Assembly: GCF_037975245.1 (NCBI RefSeq)
Contig: NC_092575.1
Span: forward strand, 4,397,501 to 4,461,500
Direction of reading: 5' to 3'
From: Apostichopus japonicus
Taxonomy: Eukaryota; Echinodermata; Holothuroidea; Aspidochirotida; Stichopodidae
Length of the DNA stretch: 64,000 bases
Shown: piece by piece, positions 19,401 through 31,267 of the stretch
Numbering within the stretch: the stretch's first letter is position 1
Layout: each line of letters begins with the position of its first letter
Notes under the pieces: model-generated
Seen by the model: the letters and a program-made list of their open reading frames with translations, nothing else
Told to the model about the DNA's origin: nothing
Databases searched by the model: none
Position numbers and translations under genes: made by a program

Positions 19401-20819
19401 CTAATCTGATGTACATTATACATACTGCACCTACCGTAATACTTTATGAACTTTGCACTTTGAATCTTTCTAACAGTGATGATATTACATAGGCAGATAT
19501 AGCATACACAAATTGGGTGAACTTATTGTATGTAGTATATAAATATATATAAACGCAATAACACAGATACTAACCAAACAAGATATTTAGTATATAAATA
19601 TATTTAAAGCAATCACAGAGATGTTAACCAAACAAGATAGCTGCCAGAGCTGTGTGACCTACAGTATTTGGAAATTTACGAGTAATGAAATCTGTACATC
19701 ACTGCATGACAAATCAACTTCAAAACGTTAATTGCTTCGACTAGGTAAAACAGCTCCCTCCAACCCCCCCCCCCCCCCGATCATTCAGCAAAAAAAAGAA
19801 TGGAGGTGTGTCGCCATGGTAATTGTTATGCATACACTGATCAAAATTTATAAACTGTAGCAAAATCTCCTTCCATCCTCTTATGTCTGCGACAAAATAT
19901 GTGCATAGAGATTTCTGGATATGAGTTATGGCTGTTTACACAGCTAGTTATACTGTACAATAGATGCGCTTAGAAAGCTCGAAAATTTGCGCTACACATA
20001 TTCTCTAACAACATCATTAATAGCACTTCATGTTGGAAACAAAATTAAATTTTCTATTTTATAGACACTATCCCAACATGCACCTCTCCACCTCCAACAT
20101 CCAAGCTTTTCTATTCTTCGTCATGGCGATCAGAAATGCTTGCTGAAGTTTTGAACAGGAGTGAAGACTTTCAAGATGACATTGTCCAAGATGTAAAACA
20201 AAATACACTGTCAATAACAAAGGATTTATAAGCCACTTTATGAATAAATCAATAGAACTATATTAACAAAGTTTTGTATCATAATAAATATTTGAAAGGA
20301 TCAATTTTTGCTCTGGGATGACTATATTCATTCTCAACATTTCTTCTGCTTTTTGTTTGTTCATCATTGAGGGGAAAAGCAAGAAAAAATAAATAAAAAA
20401 TATATAAATAAAAAGGACAAAAAAAGAAAAGAAAAAGGACAAAACAATATTTAAAAAAAGAAACAATGAAAACAAATGAAGTGAAACAAACAAAACAAAC
20501 AAAAGCAAACAAATCAAACGAAATAAAAGGTACAGGATATTGATATCATCTTCAAAGAGTAACAGTTCCGTACAAATAACAATCAGGAAAAACCGGACGA
20601 AAAATCGCCCCATGCTGGCACTTTGGATGGTAGAATGAGAAGGAAGGGCATTGACCGGAGGAGCCGGTCATAGAGGGCGCGCAGTGTTAAAAGGTTGCCA
20701 GTTCATTTTAGGCACGGTAGAACAAGGTGCGAAGGTTATGGGGAGACAGGTAAGCGAGGAGAAAAGTAAATATATCATTTTCAAAGAGCATTTTCATTGC
20801 AAGCATAGTTAAGTCGTAC
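16447..20819. other. CaMKK intron; no other supported exon
   Basis: Intron between the first seen exon and the large N-terminal exon. It contains a TA dinucleotide tract at 17345-17368, a 15-base C run at 19764-19778, and an A-rich low-complexity block at 20380-20520. A patch with more CpG at 17630-17960 and an open minus-strand frame at 18021-18269 (EVKSEKLTTIGKLNRLGKTK) look less AT-driven than the surroundings. They fail the phase requirement for an included CaMKK exon, so I leave them unassigned. Confidence 0.6.
20649..20760 (+). repeat. Dispersed repeat copy
   Basis: Shares with the other copies a TGACC-rich head, the GCGCAGTGTTAAAAGGTTGCC block (consensus GCAGTGCTAAAATGTTACC) and the tail GGGGAGACAGGTAAGCGAGG. 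It lies about 60 bases beyond the donor of exon 20913-20820, in the CaMKK intron, antisense to the gene. Confidence 0.65.
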
Positions 20820-20913
20820 CTTTTCTCCTCCTCGTCCACAGGACTCCCTTCCTCACCTTCTCCATTTGAAGGTTTACTGCTCCGAAATTTGTCACAAAAC
20901 TTGGTACTGCTCC
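20820..20913 (-). CDS. CAMKK: CaMKK exon encoding part of the N-terminal acidic region
   Basis: This 94-base exon lies between a pyrimidine-rich acceptor (ACTAACAG before 20913) and a donor GTACGA after 20820. It starts with two bases of a split codon and encodes 30 residues starting SSTKFCDKFRSSKPSNGEGE and ending in VDEEEK. It then leaves AG, which with the first G of the next exon forms Arg, giving the junction EEEKR-FGSP. The phase match with the large exon at 16446 is the main evidence. The sequence is low in hydrophobic residues and rich in Ser, Gly and Glu, as expected for the disordered N-terminus of a CaMKK, but this part is not conserved enough between animals to confirm by eye. No start codon lies in this frame, so an upstream exon must exist. 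The exon sits next to two copies of the dispersed repeat (20649-20760 and 21181-21330). Confidence 0.72.
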
Positions 20914-21180
20914 CTGTTAGTAAAGAAACAAAAGAAGGGTTTTCATTAGGTCAGTTCTCCATCCTACTGTGTACCAAAATCCCAGTCATTACAGGCTTAT
21001 GGTCACAATTCATTTGATACGATATTATAAGTAAAGTTAAAAGTTTTTGAAAATTTCAAAGTTGTTGTTTACACAATACCTCAAAACTTACTGGTTCGGC
21101 TAGTTTGTAAACCAAGATACTTGCCCACCTTGACAACCAGAACGCAATGAGAGTCTTGTGTACATAGATTCTAAAGGAAG

Positions 21181-21330
21181 CGGGCAGTGACCTCGAGAGG
21201 GGTCACTGGCACCCCTGCCAGTGACCCCACCGGGGGGGGGTGGGGGAAGGACGGGCAACAATGTTACCAGTTTATTGGGCTAGGAAGATTGGAGTGCATA
21301 TGTTAAAGGAACAGGTTAAAGAGGAATGAA
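21181..21330 (+). repeat. Dispersed repeat copy with G-rich insertion
   Basis: Has the head with two TGACC/GGTCAC segments (AGTGACCTCGAGAGGGGTCA), a G run, then ACAATGTTACCAGTTTATTG and GGCTAGGAAGATTGGAGTG, matching the copy at 25340-25440. GGTCACTGGC-ACCCCT-GCCAGTGACC at about 21201-21226 is a near-perfect inverted repeat that can form a hairpin. Confidence 0.65.
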
Positions 21331-24156
21331 GCAATACTAATACTAACAAGAACAAGTGTCTGGGACATAAAATGTTGAGGTTGGCATAAGTCTCGTTTAT
21401 TTAACTCACTTAAATTTAACCAAACTGAATTCCTTTATTGTGAAAACAAATCTAAAAGAGTACAAACATCCTCGATCACTCACTCTACCAATGAGACATT
21501 TTAATTATGCGTAATAAACTTTAGAGGATTGCAATTAGTGAAATGATATAAAAGTTACATAATTTTATTCCCTCATGGATCCTCCTCCTCCGACTTTTGA
21601 CTTTGTTCAAGGCTGTTGTTCTTTCTTACCCTACGAGAAAATTTCTTTTGATTAAAAATCCACCCATTTTAATTCACTCTCAATTAATAATGATGAACTT
21701 TCCTTTGCTTCTGAGAACATATATCAAAAGAAAACAAAATACAATTATGTTTTGCCATTTTTGGTTTCTACTTGTTCCCCCCCCCCCCCCCAACTTACCA
21801 GCAATTTCAAAACTACTTAATACTAAAGATATCTTAAAATTTCCAGATAACTTTGACATTTCAGAAAGACTCTTCGGATCAAAACTAGCTGGCCCCTGGT
21901 GATTCTTCCCAGCTCACTATCATTTGACCAGACAGAAGTGAAACTGCGTGACGATCACGAACAAACGAACGATCGAACGGCTCGACACCAGATTTTTACC
22001 ATCGTTGACCTTTTTCTCGACTAAACAAATCGATGGATCAGACAAAGCTAACCTTTTCTCATGGTTTTGACAAATATAATCATCTCAAAGTGTCCATTCA
22101 ACTTCACTTTATACAACGGCAAAGATGGAGAATTATGGTCTCAGTCATTTAGTGTGTGATACATTACGTACAGTACCACTCTATATAAAATTGCGACAAA
22201 CATTTCAATTTAAATTCTGCATTACATAAAATTCTCTCACGTATTAGGAACCTTTTTTCCCCTTTTTTAAAAAACGACAATGAAAATTAATGACAAATTG
22301 TAATTGTAAAAGGGATATTGGTAAAGGTCACAGCTGCATCATAAAAGTAGAGGCAAATTTTGAAGATTCAATGCTACAGTACATAAATTTATACCATTGA
22401 AAAAATTCTTCCCCCCCCCCCTCTTGTGTCCAAAAAAAAAAAAAAAAAAAACATAAATATAAATATAATAGTGATAAAAGTTATGCAAAATAAGTAAAAA
22501 AATTCATGAGATGAAAAACAAGGAGAAAACATGTGGGTGTCAATGAGAGGTACAGTACTGTACAATATTTGACTGTGTATACTGTTAAAAACTAGAGTAA
22601 GTGTGGGAGTTCTGATAGAAATTTCCAAAAAAAAATTAAGTTTCCAAAGGAGGCCTTTGGGGTGTGCACTGTGTTCGACTTTTCAGTTTTATATTTTATG
22701 TTTGTAATATATTTACAACAGCTGATTAAAAACCCATTCAAGTAACTGCTATGTTATCAGATATTTTAATTCAAAAGTGCATGAATCAGCAAATTCCAAC
22801 TAAAATGATTTCAACAAGTCAAGAAATGGATTAAAGAGCAACCGTTCATTTTTTTTTTTCTTTTTCTTTAGCATAACTTTTCCCATCAAATACAATTGAA
22901 GAGAAAGATTGTAGTTAACATTCCATATTGCAAAAGAGGGAGTAATCCACTGTACAGTAAAATCTTGAAAAGAAGACTTTTTTAAACAAATATAACATGC
23001 TAAAATTAGCCTGCAGAACAAGATCATCCCAAGCAATGTAACTTGTTGCCAGATATTTAAAAACTTAGCTATAGAACACAAGTAGACAAAAGTGTTATTT
23101 TGTTTTTACAAAACAAACAGTATTTCTAATTCTGGATGAGTTCGGTTGGAGGTTATTGTAAAAAAAAAAAAGGAAAAAAAAATTGCTCCAAGGAGTCCTT
23201 TTTTTTTATCTTCTTATCCATTTTCCATCTCTCATTTTTTAGTCTGGCCTTAAAAAAAATGTTTTTCAGAATGTCCCTGATGACTGTTGCTTTTACTCAT
23301 GGGTGATGAATTTCAGACTTCACTACAAATATAGCTGTAACATGGTTTGAGGGTTAGAGAGAACCAGAGATGAGAAATCGAACGAGATCGGCGGTTTACC
23401 CTTCGAAAAGGCCTCAGAATTCATGGAGACGGTATAAAAAGTTGACATTTGTTAGGTAAATTTATGAAAGTGGAAAGGAGTTAAGACAAATACAGACCTT
23501 GTATGGCCTCGACCATTTCCACAGTATCATGACCTTATAAGGCAGGGGGCAAAAACAGCAGAAAAGGGAGAAAAAACAACATTCGGCGCATTATGGCCTC
23601 GAATAATCTGCCCGATATATGCTGGATTTTTGTTGAAGGTTAATATGACCATCTTGTACAAATATTCTTGTCCAAACTTTAAAGTTGTTTTCAATGCACT
23701 TTCTTTTAATTGCTGTTTCTTGCTTTATACCCATCCCAACCCCCCCCCCCCTCCTCCTCTTGGGTATATTCTTTGCTGCATCTCAGCTCATACCGACGTC
23801 CATTTTAAGATGCATTAATAAGTGGGTTCGAGCAAATGGTAATATACCCAGGAATAAAAGAGCTATCATGTGATGTTACACATTCATGTCAACATTTTGA
23901 CAGGCAAGAAATTTCACTTGTACTGTAATGTACCAGTATAGTACACCAACTAATTTTAACTTATAAAGTAAGTTTGTCACATTTTTACCAAGTTTAACTT
24001 GCTTAATATGAAATGAACATATAGCACAGGGTAAAACTTGCAGCAAGCTGAGTTTTTTGTTAGTACAAGAATAAATCTACCTGAAGGAAGAGGGGTTTGA
24101 TAAAACGAACCAATGATTACATGTGAACATTTCCATGTTGCCTAACAGTTCCGGTC

Positions 24157-24173
24157 GGGGGGGGGGGGGGGGG
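24157..24173. repeat. Poly(G) run, 17 bases, longest of several
   Basis: The window has at least six G or C runs of 13 to 17 bases: 1411-1423, 11263-11276, 12476-12490, 19764-19778 (C), 21777-21791 (C) and this one. Such long runs are rare in most animal genomes of low G+C. Lengths may be unreliable in the assembly. Confidence 0.85.
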
Positions 24174-25339
24174 AAGGGAGGTTACATCCACAGGGTCAGG
24201 GCTCAATTAATAGGCAGAGGAAATAAGGAATTATGAACGTATTCTCAGTAAGTACTAAAGGATTTATAAATGAAGGTTCAAGAGAGGGGAGGGGAGGGAG
24301 GAGGGGGAGGGGCGTGAGTGACGTGATTGTCGAGGCTGGCTCCGACCTGGCTCTTGACACCAGTTGCTGTTACCTCTTCTATTCCAAAAATACCTAATAT
24401 ATTGTTCTACTGTAACTTCTATACAAGCTTGCTAATTAAAGTAATTAGTTAGACAAATGTTATGAACAGAGGGTATTTTCTGCAAAATTCCTGTTTCTGT
24501 GAACCCACAATTCTTCTTCCTATGGCACATATCCATACAATAATCTTTCCCGAAATTATAAAGAGTTGCACCCAGATAGATCTCATCAAAGCTGTTAAAA
24601 AAACATGCATCTGCTTTTGAAAATTAAAACGTCCGATCCCATGTAATTTCTATTCTTCCCTTCTGATGCTAATGATGACAACAGACTCATGCATTCTTTG
24701 ATTACAGTAGCTTATCTTCAGAACTAAATATTACACTCGTTGTCGATATTCTATACTGAGCGTAAAATCACTACGGCTATTGCTGACAAGGTGTTTGGAC
24801 ACTGTGAGAGTCACTGCACAGTAAAATCCACACAATCTCATTGCCAAATCACATGCCGATGATTGGCAATGAAGCTGTATGCCTATTTCATGCAGGAAGA
24901 AGAGCGATGAAAACTATTTTATTTCACCTTTTTTTCTCAAATTTTAATCACATCTGATGGGGTGTAATGGAGGGATCCACATACATAATTACTACATTGT
25001 AATTACTTAAGTAGCTGTTTTGCCATGCACTGAGGCTCATATCTTTCTCTTCGGTCAATGAGAGATGAAGCTGGTCAATATTTGTTTCATTTCATGAAGG
25101 CAGAGATCATGGCAGCCATAATATTGTCCCCATTTTCTTGTTTCTAATTTGGCCTCTGTTCGTAAATTGAAGACAACTAATCCGTCGACACTATCAGTAA
25201 CGACGTTAACATATAAAGCACATATTTGAGTTGAGTTGTGCAAATGTCCCTAAAAAAAATGTGATTCAAAGGATAGAAAGACTATCGACCAGAATAGGCT
25301 GCTATACTTTGCGAATGATAAGATTCGGGAGAAGGTGAT

Positions 25340-25440
25340 GGGCGGTGACCCTGAGGAGGGTCAATGGGGCGCAGTGCTAAAATGTTACCAGACTTTATTA
25401 GGCTATGTAGATGGGAAGGTGTAATAGAAGAGGAGTGCGG
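25340..25440 (+). repeat. Dispersed repeat, best-preserved copy
   Basis: This copy shows the family most clearly: GGGCGGTGACCCTGAGGAGG, then GGCGCAGTGCTAAAATGTTA, then CCAGACTTTATTAGGCTATG, then TAGATGGGAAGGTG and an AGAAGAGGAG tail. The 3' donor-like end is degraded here. No terminal inverted repeats or target duplication were recognised, so the class is unknown. Confidence 0.65.
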
Positions 25441-26845
25441 TAACAATATAAAACACAAATTTGAGTCAAGTTTGGAGAATTTCTTATGAACTATATTTGA
25501 TGCAAATTATTGTTTATTAGCTGACTTAATTGACATGATTCATTTCAAAAATTGAAGAAAAATTTCCAAATTTTCTTCACTATTTCATGATTTGACCTTG
25601 CGCATGCAATGTGATCAGTAACTACTCTGGAATTGTAGCGTCCGTGCGACAGAATTTAAACTGGAAACATTTCAAAAAGACTGTCTTAATTATGCTCATC
25701 CGGTGAAGAAAGCTGGTATATAGGCTGTACTTAGATCAACTGCAATCTTATTTGGAGTGATAATTAGGTTAAAACTAGCAAAGTATTTAAAAATGCTACT
25801 TTAACATATGGTACAATAATTTTGATAACCAAACCTAAACTTCCCATTTTAGTATACTGAATAAGGTGTACATGCAAATTCCATGATTTAACTACTGTAA
25901 CACCTACATGCTACAGCCAAACACTTAATGTAGCAAATCTGTGTACAAATTAAATTGCTAGTTGATGCATGTACAGTAAATGTTGAATATTCATCACATG
26001 TACAGTATGCTGTTTGTTTGAAATCAAATTCAAATTTCAGCAGAAAACTACAATCCTTAAAATACACTGAAGATACTTTCTGGACATATTTCCAAAATAT
26101 GCACATTGTGGTAATTAGCACCCACAAGTGGCGAACACAGCTGGATCTACATATGGGACCAATACGACAACGCCCTCTGTTGATTTTAGGCATGGCTGGA
26201 GAGTCCTATTAAGTCACTGTATGTTTAAAACAGCCAACCCTGTACGTTTATCGCAACATTATTTTTGCATTCAGTTAATAACAGTTTTACCAATACCAAA
26301 AACTACCAGTAATGATGGGGAAATTAGATTAAATGTACACTGGATTTACATTTAGACAAACTGAATTTTAAATATTTAGTTACTGTAAGTCATTCAAAAA
26401 TATTCCCTTTTAGAGTTCAACATTTTTGTCATCCAGATTTTTTTTTCCCTTGCAGAAGGAAATTAAATGATGCAAAATGGTCTTTATACTCTTCCTTCCA
26501 TTTTGTTAAAATAAAACTTTGCTATAGTCATCAAATAAACTTGATTTTTCAGAGATTTCCAGCATCATATTCTATCGAAATTTCCTCAAAATCAAGGTTT
26601 TATATTTTAATATTCTCTACAGAATGTGTTTAGGTGTGTGGATTTTGATTACAGAACTGTGAGCCAACCCTCCAGTAGAGTTTGACTGTATAAGTAGAGT
26701 AGCTTTATATTCCAGTAAAATCTACCAAATTGATTTCTTTCTTCTTTTTTCTTAACTGAAGATACCAACAGCCGTGGACTCGTCGTAAGTGGAGAATTAC
26801 GACCATCAGCTGTGTCTTGCTTTTCCTTCACGGTACTACTCGCAC

Positions 26846-26870
26846 CTAATGAATTGCTTCCCAACCTCAT
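26846..26870 (-). CDS. Candidate upstream CaMKK start exon (speculative)
   Basis: On the minus strand an ATG at 26870 opens MRLGSNSL, followed by G and a possible donor GTGCGA at 26845. Splicing here would leave one base (G), which is exactly what exon 20913-20820 needs, giving MRLGSNSL-G-SSTKFC. The donor is weak (C at +4), no homology supports it, and one in three random donors has the right phase. The same open frame continues to 26649 with coding-like composition for about 35 codons before becoming hydrophobic and low in complexity. I list it only because no better candidate for the missing start was seen. Confidence 0.12.
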
Positions 26871-28563
26871 AAAACCAATTTACCAATCATAAAACCCCTG
26901 GGCAATAGCCAACTTTAGCTCAGCTTTCCCTGAAATTATCAGATGGTGTACCAAACACAAACCCTAACCAAGAAGAAGGGGGAAAAAAACCAGAAAGAAA
27001 AAAGAAGAGATTTTCAGGGAACTTAGGGCGAAAAAAAAAAGCGAAAAATAAATCTCCGTAAGAAATAGCCTCCTTAAATTAAAACCGGCTGCCTAATCAA
27101 ACTCTTCGGAATCTGGTAAGGTGATTTTGTTGGTTTTCCTTTTCGCTTTTTATTTGCTTCTATCTCGGGGAAAGCAAGCCTACGGACCAATCAATTCGTC
27201 AGGCTTCCCCTGAGTAGAATAGAATTAATCTAAAATGTAATTCCTGTGCTTCAAAAACATTTTGAAGAACAAACTGCACCTTGCCGGAACACTGAGCAGT
27301 TTGATTGATGAAAGCGCCATCTGGAAAGTTGTTGTTTGCGAGAGAGAGAGAGAGAGTAAGATAGACCAAAATCAAACATTCCTGTAAGCTGTTTAAGGTT
27401 TTTCTTCTTCTTATCCACTTTTCTCGCTTCTCAATGTAAGCAAATACTCTCATGTGCTCTCTCCCTCTCGCTAGGTATATACTTACATTAGCAGTTACAT
27501 GACAGCAAACAACTTAATGTTTTGTATATGTTTATATATGTTTATATAACTTACATATCTCCACTCAATACATGCACTTTCCCATCTACAGTACCTAACA
27601 TACAGAAATTGTTATCATTCATTATGCACTAAACCAGCAATGGGCTCACCTGTCAGGTAACAGCGATCTTCCTCTTCCGTCCGAATCAATTATTCTGAAG
27701 TGGTACAATTGCTCCTTGACATATTTTAGGACATTATCACTCACTAGCCAAATCCAACCTCTGTCTAGAAGTCTAGAGCTCCAAAATGTGACAAGGCCTC
27801 AGTTAGCAGACCAGCTGGTGTGTGATTTAGAGCTGTAGTCTATCTGCATGCTACCATTTTTCTCTGTTTTCTCCAAGTTTTAGACTTTAATATTTTAACT
27901 GTCAAATATATCTAGTGACACTGTTGCAACCATCACACACAAGTCGCATCAGATCTTTTACTCTACAGTGCCTCCTGGTGACCTATTTACATAATAGTAA
28001 ATGCCACTCAGGGGGGACAGTTATTTTTTACATTTGACTCCCTATGCTATTACGTTATATGATATTTGTCATTTTGTCATAACCTCTCTGTTTTGTATAT
28101 TAAAATGTACCGTGTAAATGTCTCTATACCTCACTGCTGTGATGTGAAGAAATAAACTGCAACTAAAAGTTATGGAGAAGACTGTACAGACGCAGGGACA
28201 CATACATACCTGCACCCATTGTAACACATGCCTCACTCCTGGCCTCAGGTTCTCCCTGGTGAGACCAGAACAGCCCACTGGTAACCAATGAAATCACTCG
28301 GTTCCACATTCATGTGGTGGCTTGAATAAGAATCACTAGGTAAGAGGGTATTCTAGGCGTTACGAGAAATCCGTCAGCGGCGATCGGGTAGATATCGAAG
28401 TCTTCAGCAGCTCGCCTCTCTTTGCTGGCTTTTACAACCTTTTGGTCAAAGTACTGGATGTATAGTCTCTAAATCTAAAAAATTGAAAAGAAGAGAGCAA
28501 AGATTGCTGTCCACCATTTAGATGTGCGTGTTTTTGTCCCTTCTGTAATACTGTTACTTGTCA

Positions 28564-28619
28564 TTTAGCCTTTGAAGAAGATCCTGCTAGGATCGAAACG
28601 TCAGGCCAACTTACTTTTA
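28564..28619 (+). repeat. Hammerhead-ribozyme-like motif, single copy
   Basis: Identical over 56 bases to the right arm of the inverted repeat at 45930-45990. It contains TTTAGCCTTTGAAGA, the self-complementary GATCC-TGCTA-GGATC, then GAAACGTC and AGGCCAAC. Arranged as a type I hammerhead, GCCT pairs with AGGC (stem I), GATCC with GGATC (stem II), GAAA lies in the core and GTC precedes the cleavage site, with a minimal stem III. The usual CUGANGA core reads UUGAAGA, so one core base is changed and activity is doubtful. Such motifs with short stem III are known from Penelope-like retroelements; that assignment is inference here. Confidence 0.5.
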
Positions 28620-28983
28620 AACACCATTTAGATGATGATAAACGTATATTTGAACGATATTTAACATTTTGGGAAAGACGTGAATTAAGACTTTTCATCC
28701 CAGTTAAGGAATATGTAATTACATTGTGAAAATTGTACATGATGGATCTGTGTGGACAATACAGTGACACTCAATATTGATTATGAACAAGAAAGTTCAC
28801 ACATGACGAACACCATCGGTAAGCTGCAAGTACAGTATCAATTTGGTTGAGGACTTGCAAGCTACAGTACAGTACATACACTTAGCTAACTGCAGGTGTT
28901 AACATTAGTATGATTAATCACTTTTTAGTAGTTATCTAGCTCTTTAAAGTTTGATGGATATGTGTTAGTACACATTAGGATCA

Positions 28984-29009
28984 TTTAAAGTGACTATCGT
29001 CACTTTAAA
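28984..29009. repeat. Perfect 11-bp hairpin
   Basis: TTTAAAGTGAC and GTCACTTTAAA flank a 4-base loop (TATC). The right arm leads into AGGGACGGTCCGTGACC, itself partly palindromic. It may be one end of a short inverted-repeat transposon; no partner end was identified. Confidence 0.7.
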
Positions 29010-29781
29010 GGGACGGTCCGTGACCTATCCTCGACATGGTCTGGTGACGTGCTAAGATTCTCACGATATGCATTGTCACTTGTTATTAAAAGCCAAGCCA
29101 AGAGACTTTAAGAAATGACTTTCAGAATAAACTAAACGTTCATCATCAATAGATGAACACCAAAACAGCAGTAAAGCAAGAACTCCCTCGAAAAACCACT
29201 GACAAAGTAAAACAGTTTGCTCTATTGGTTCAATCTATTTTGTGGTGGAATGGACGAAGATGGGTACATGGGTGGGTGGGGGGGGGGGTTTGATTGGTTG
29301 GTCAAGAACAAGCACATGAGATGAAAAAAACAGGCATCCTTCTTTTCCTGTACATAGTAACCAGCTTCAGATCATTTATCAAGATATAAATAAACAAATA
29401 GCTCTAGAAATAATTTGCACTCAAATTTTCTCATTATGTTGTCTCTTTAGTTTTGAATACTATACCAACATTTTAACAACATTCTAACATAACTCACCCT
29501 TCAACAGACTGTCTTATCCTATCCTAAAGTACATGCCTCGAGCTATCAACCTAAAAACTACTACAGTATAATACAGTACAGTACTCCAATGTATATGTAC
29601 ATTTAGTAGCAATTTACAAATTTTTGGCATTTCTCCAGATTCTTTGCAAAAGAACCCTTTCCTGTTTTTTACTCAATTTTTATGATCCTTGTCATGAGCA
29701 GAAAGTGACCAATAAAGCAAACAATCAGAAATCTCAAAGTATTTTTTTTTTTGGCTCCATAAATCCAAACAGGAAATGTAA

Positions 29782-29935
29782 ATGCTGGCAAAGCTTATGC
29801 TGACAACAAAAACAGTTTACTCGTCCTCGTTGTCAGTCGTCGGAAAGTCAGCTATTGACAGGAAACTCGAAAAGGAATCCGCCAAGGAGACAAGTCAGCC
29901 GGCTAAAAGCTACGCTGCCGTATAATAACTCGGGA
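29782..29935 (+). other. Unassigned short coding-like segment
   Basis: An open frame runs from an ATG at 29782 to a TAA ending about 29934, with a possible acceptor TTGTCAG at 29830-29836. The second half reads SAIDRKLEKESAKETSQPAK then SYAAV and stop. Its codons are more GC-rich than the surroundings and its residues are charged and Ser/Ala-rich, as in a disordered protein end. A second frame (from 29855) overlaps it, and the patch of higher G+C extends to about 30050. It could be a terminal exon on the plus strand, a regulatory island or chance. I do not recognise it. Confidence 0.15.
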
Positions 29936-31136
29936 CAAAACACATTTGGCACCGAATCTAAGAGGGTTATTAAATATTCTATAGTCACTGCTGTTCGATG
30001 CGACTTGGCAGTCGCCGAGGCGATTGCCTGCTACGATATATATATTATCTCTCTCTCTACTTTTCAAATCGCTCCATGTTAGCGGTCAGTGAGCTGTACA
30101 TACAAAAAAATAAAGGAAAAACACACATCCGGTTTTGGAAGTTAAGGAGGGAAAATTAAAAAAATATTATCATGTGGGCTTAACTTTGTGATAGGGTATA
30201 GAACATGATCCTTTATGAATCACATTCATAGAGATTGGTGGAATTTAAATTAGCTTTGAGGTATATTTCAAGCATTAAAGCTGTGCATACAGTATTGTGT
30301 TTGGGTTAATACAGGATGACTTGGGTCTAGGCACTCAATTAATATTGATGGGCCGTAGACCATTAAAAGCCGTTGCTAGACCATTAAAAGCCATTACAAT
30401 ACTTAGCTGTCCGGGTTGCATTTCTTATACCGCTTGTAATACTTCAGAAAATTGATTATAACCGAGAAATAGCTGGGGTTAAACAACTGAAGTGACTGGA
30501 GTCATTAGTCTAACACACATGTCCATCCTGAAGGTCAGTACCTCAGATGCAACACAAAACTCAATGGTAAAACAGGAGACATTTACATCAATTGGCAAAT
30601 GACATTTAAGTTTAACAAGAGTTGTGTATTATTCAAGGACAAATGGCGCCAAAATTGTCATCCACAGATTCACTGTTGTTTATAGTTTTCAATAGAAAAA
30701 TATGTATTAGTTTGTGTTATCAGAATTGATAAAACAATGGATTTAACATTGACATTTGGAACTACACTGAGGAACTGACGACATCATCAACTCAGTGTTA
30801 AAGGAACATTCCATAGAGTTAGCATAATTTATAGGTGAATACCTTGACTACTGGGATAGCTATGGAAACATCACTCACTCATATTTTCTTTTCTTCGATA
30901 ATATATTACGAATCAAGACGAAACTTCAACAAAACTGGAAAAAATTTAAAATGTCCACCTTTTGCGTCATAATTTGTAAATGAAAGTGGCATTCTTGAAA
31001 AACTCAATCATCTGCTTTGCAGACACTCCTTTTTACAAAACACATTTTCTTTATCAGAAACTAATGTGTATGAATGAATATGAATGAATAAGAATATGAA
31101 TGAATACTAATGAATATTCATACATTGTTATTTGTA

Positions 31137-31170
31137 GAGTGCAGCAGTAGTAAGAAGACAGGTAAGTGAG
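31137..31170 (+). repeat. Dispersed repeat, 3'-tail copy ending in donor-like sequence
   Basis: Reads AGAGTGCAGCAGTAGTAAGA then AGACAGGTAAGTGAG. CAGGTAAGTGAG matches the tail at 49780-49820 over its full length and is a perfect consensus 5' splice site. A 41-base T run follows some 55 bases later. Confidence 0.6.
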
Positions 31171-31220
31171 GGAGCAATTTAAAATGTTTAAAATCTAGAA
31201 AGGTTCATTTTAACACAAAC

Positions 31221-31225
<5 letters not shown>

Positions 31226-31266
<41 letters not shown>
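31226..31266. repeat. Poly(T) tract, 41 bases
   Basis: An uninterrupted run of 41 T. If read on the minus strand it is a poly(A) tail-like run, but no retrocopy body was recognised next to it (on the plus side, 31267-31400, or beyond). Its length is likely to be polymorphic or uncertain in assembly. Confidence 0.9.

Positions 31267-31267
<1 letters not shown>

Larger units (their letters stand above)
20914..28560. other. No gene recognised; intron or 5' flank of CaMKK
   Basis: No splice-bounded coding segment with recognisable homology was found. It holds a 15-base C run at 21777-21791, A runs near 22430-22452, a 17-base G run at 24157-24173, a GGGGAGGG block at 24285-24312, a GA tract at 27340-27356, and repeat copies listed separately. 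Small coding-like frames (26649-26870 and 27199-27453 on the minus strand) lack motifs. Confidence 0.55.

Noticed and set aside
20263-20613. 116-codon minus-strand frame of Phe/Leu/Ile-rich residues resembling membrane segments
   Set aside because: It comes from an A-rich low-complexity block (T-rich on the minus strand); hydrophobicity follows from base composition.
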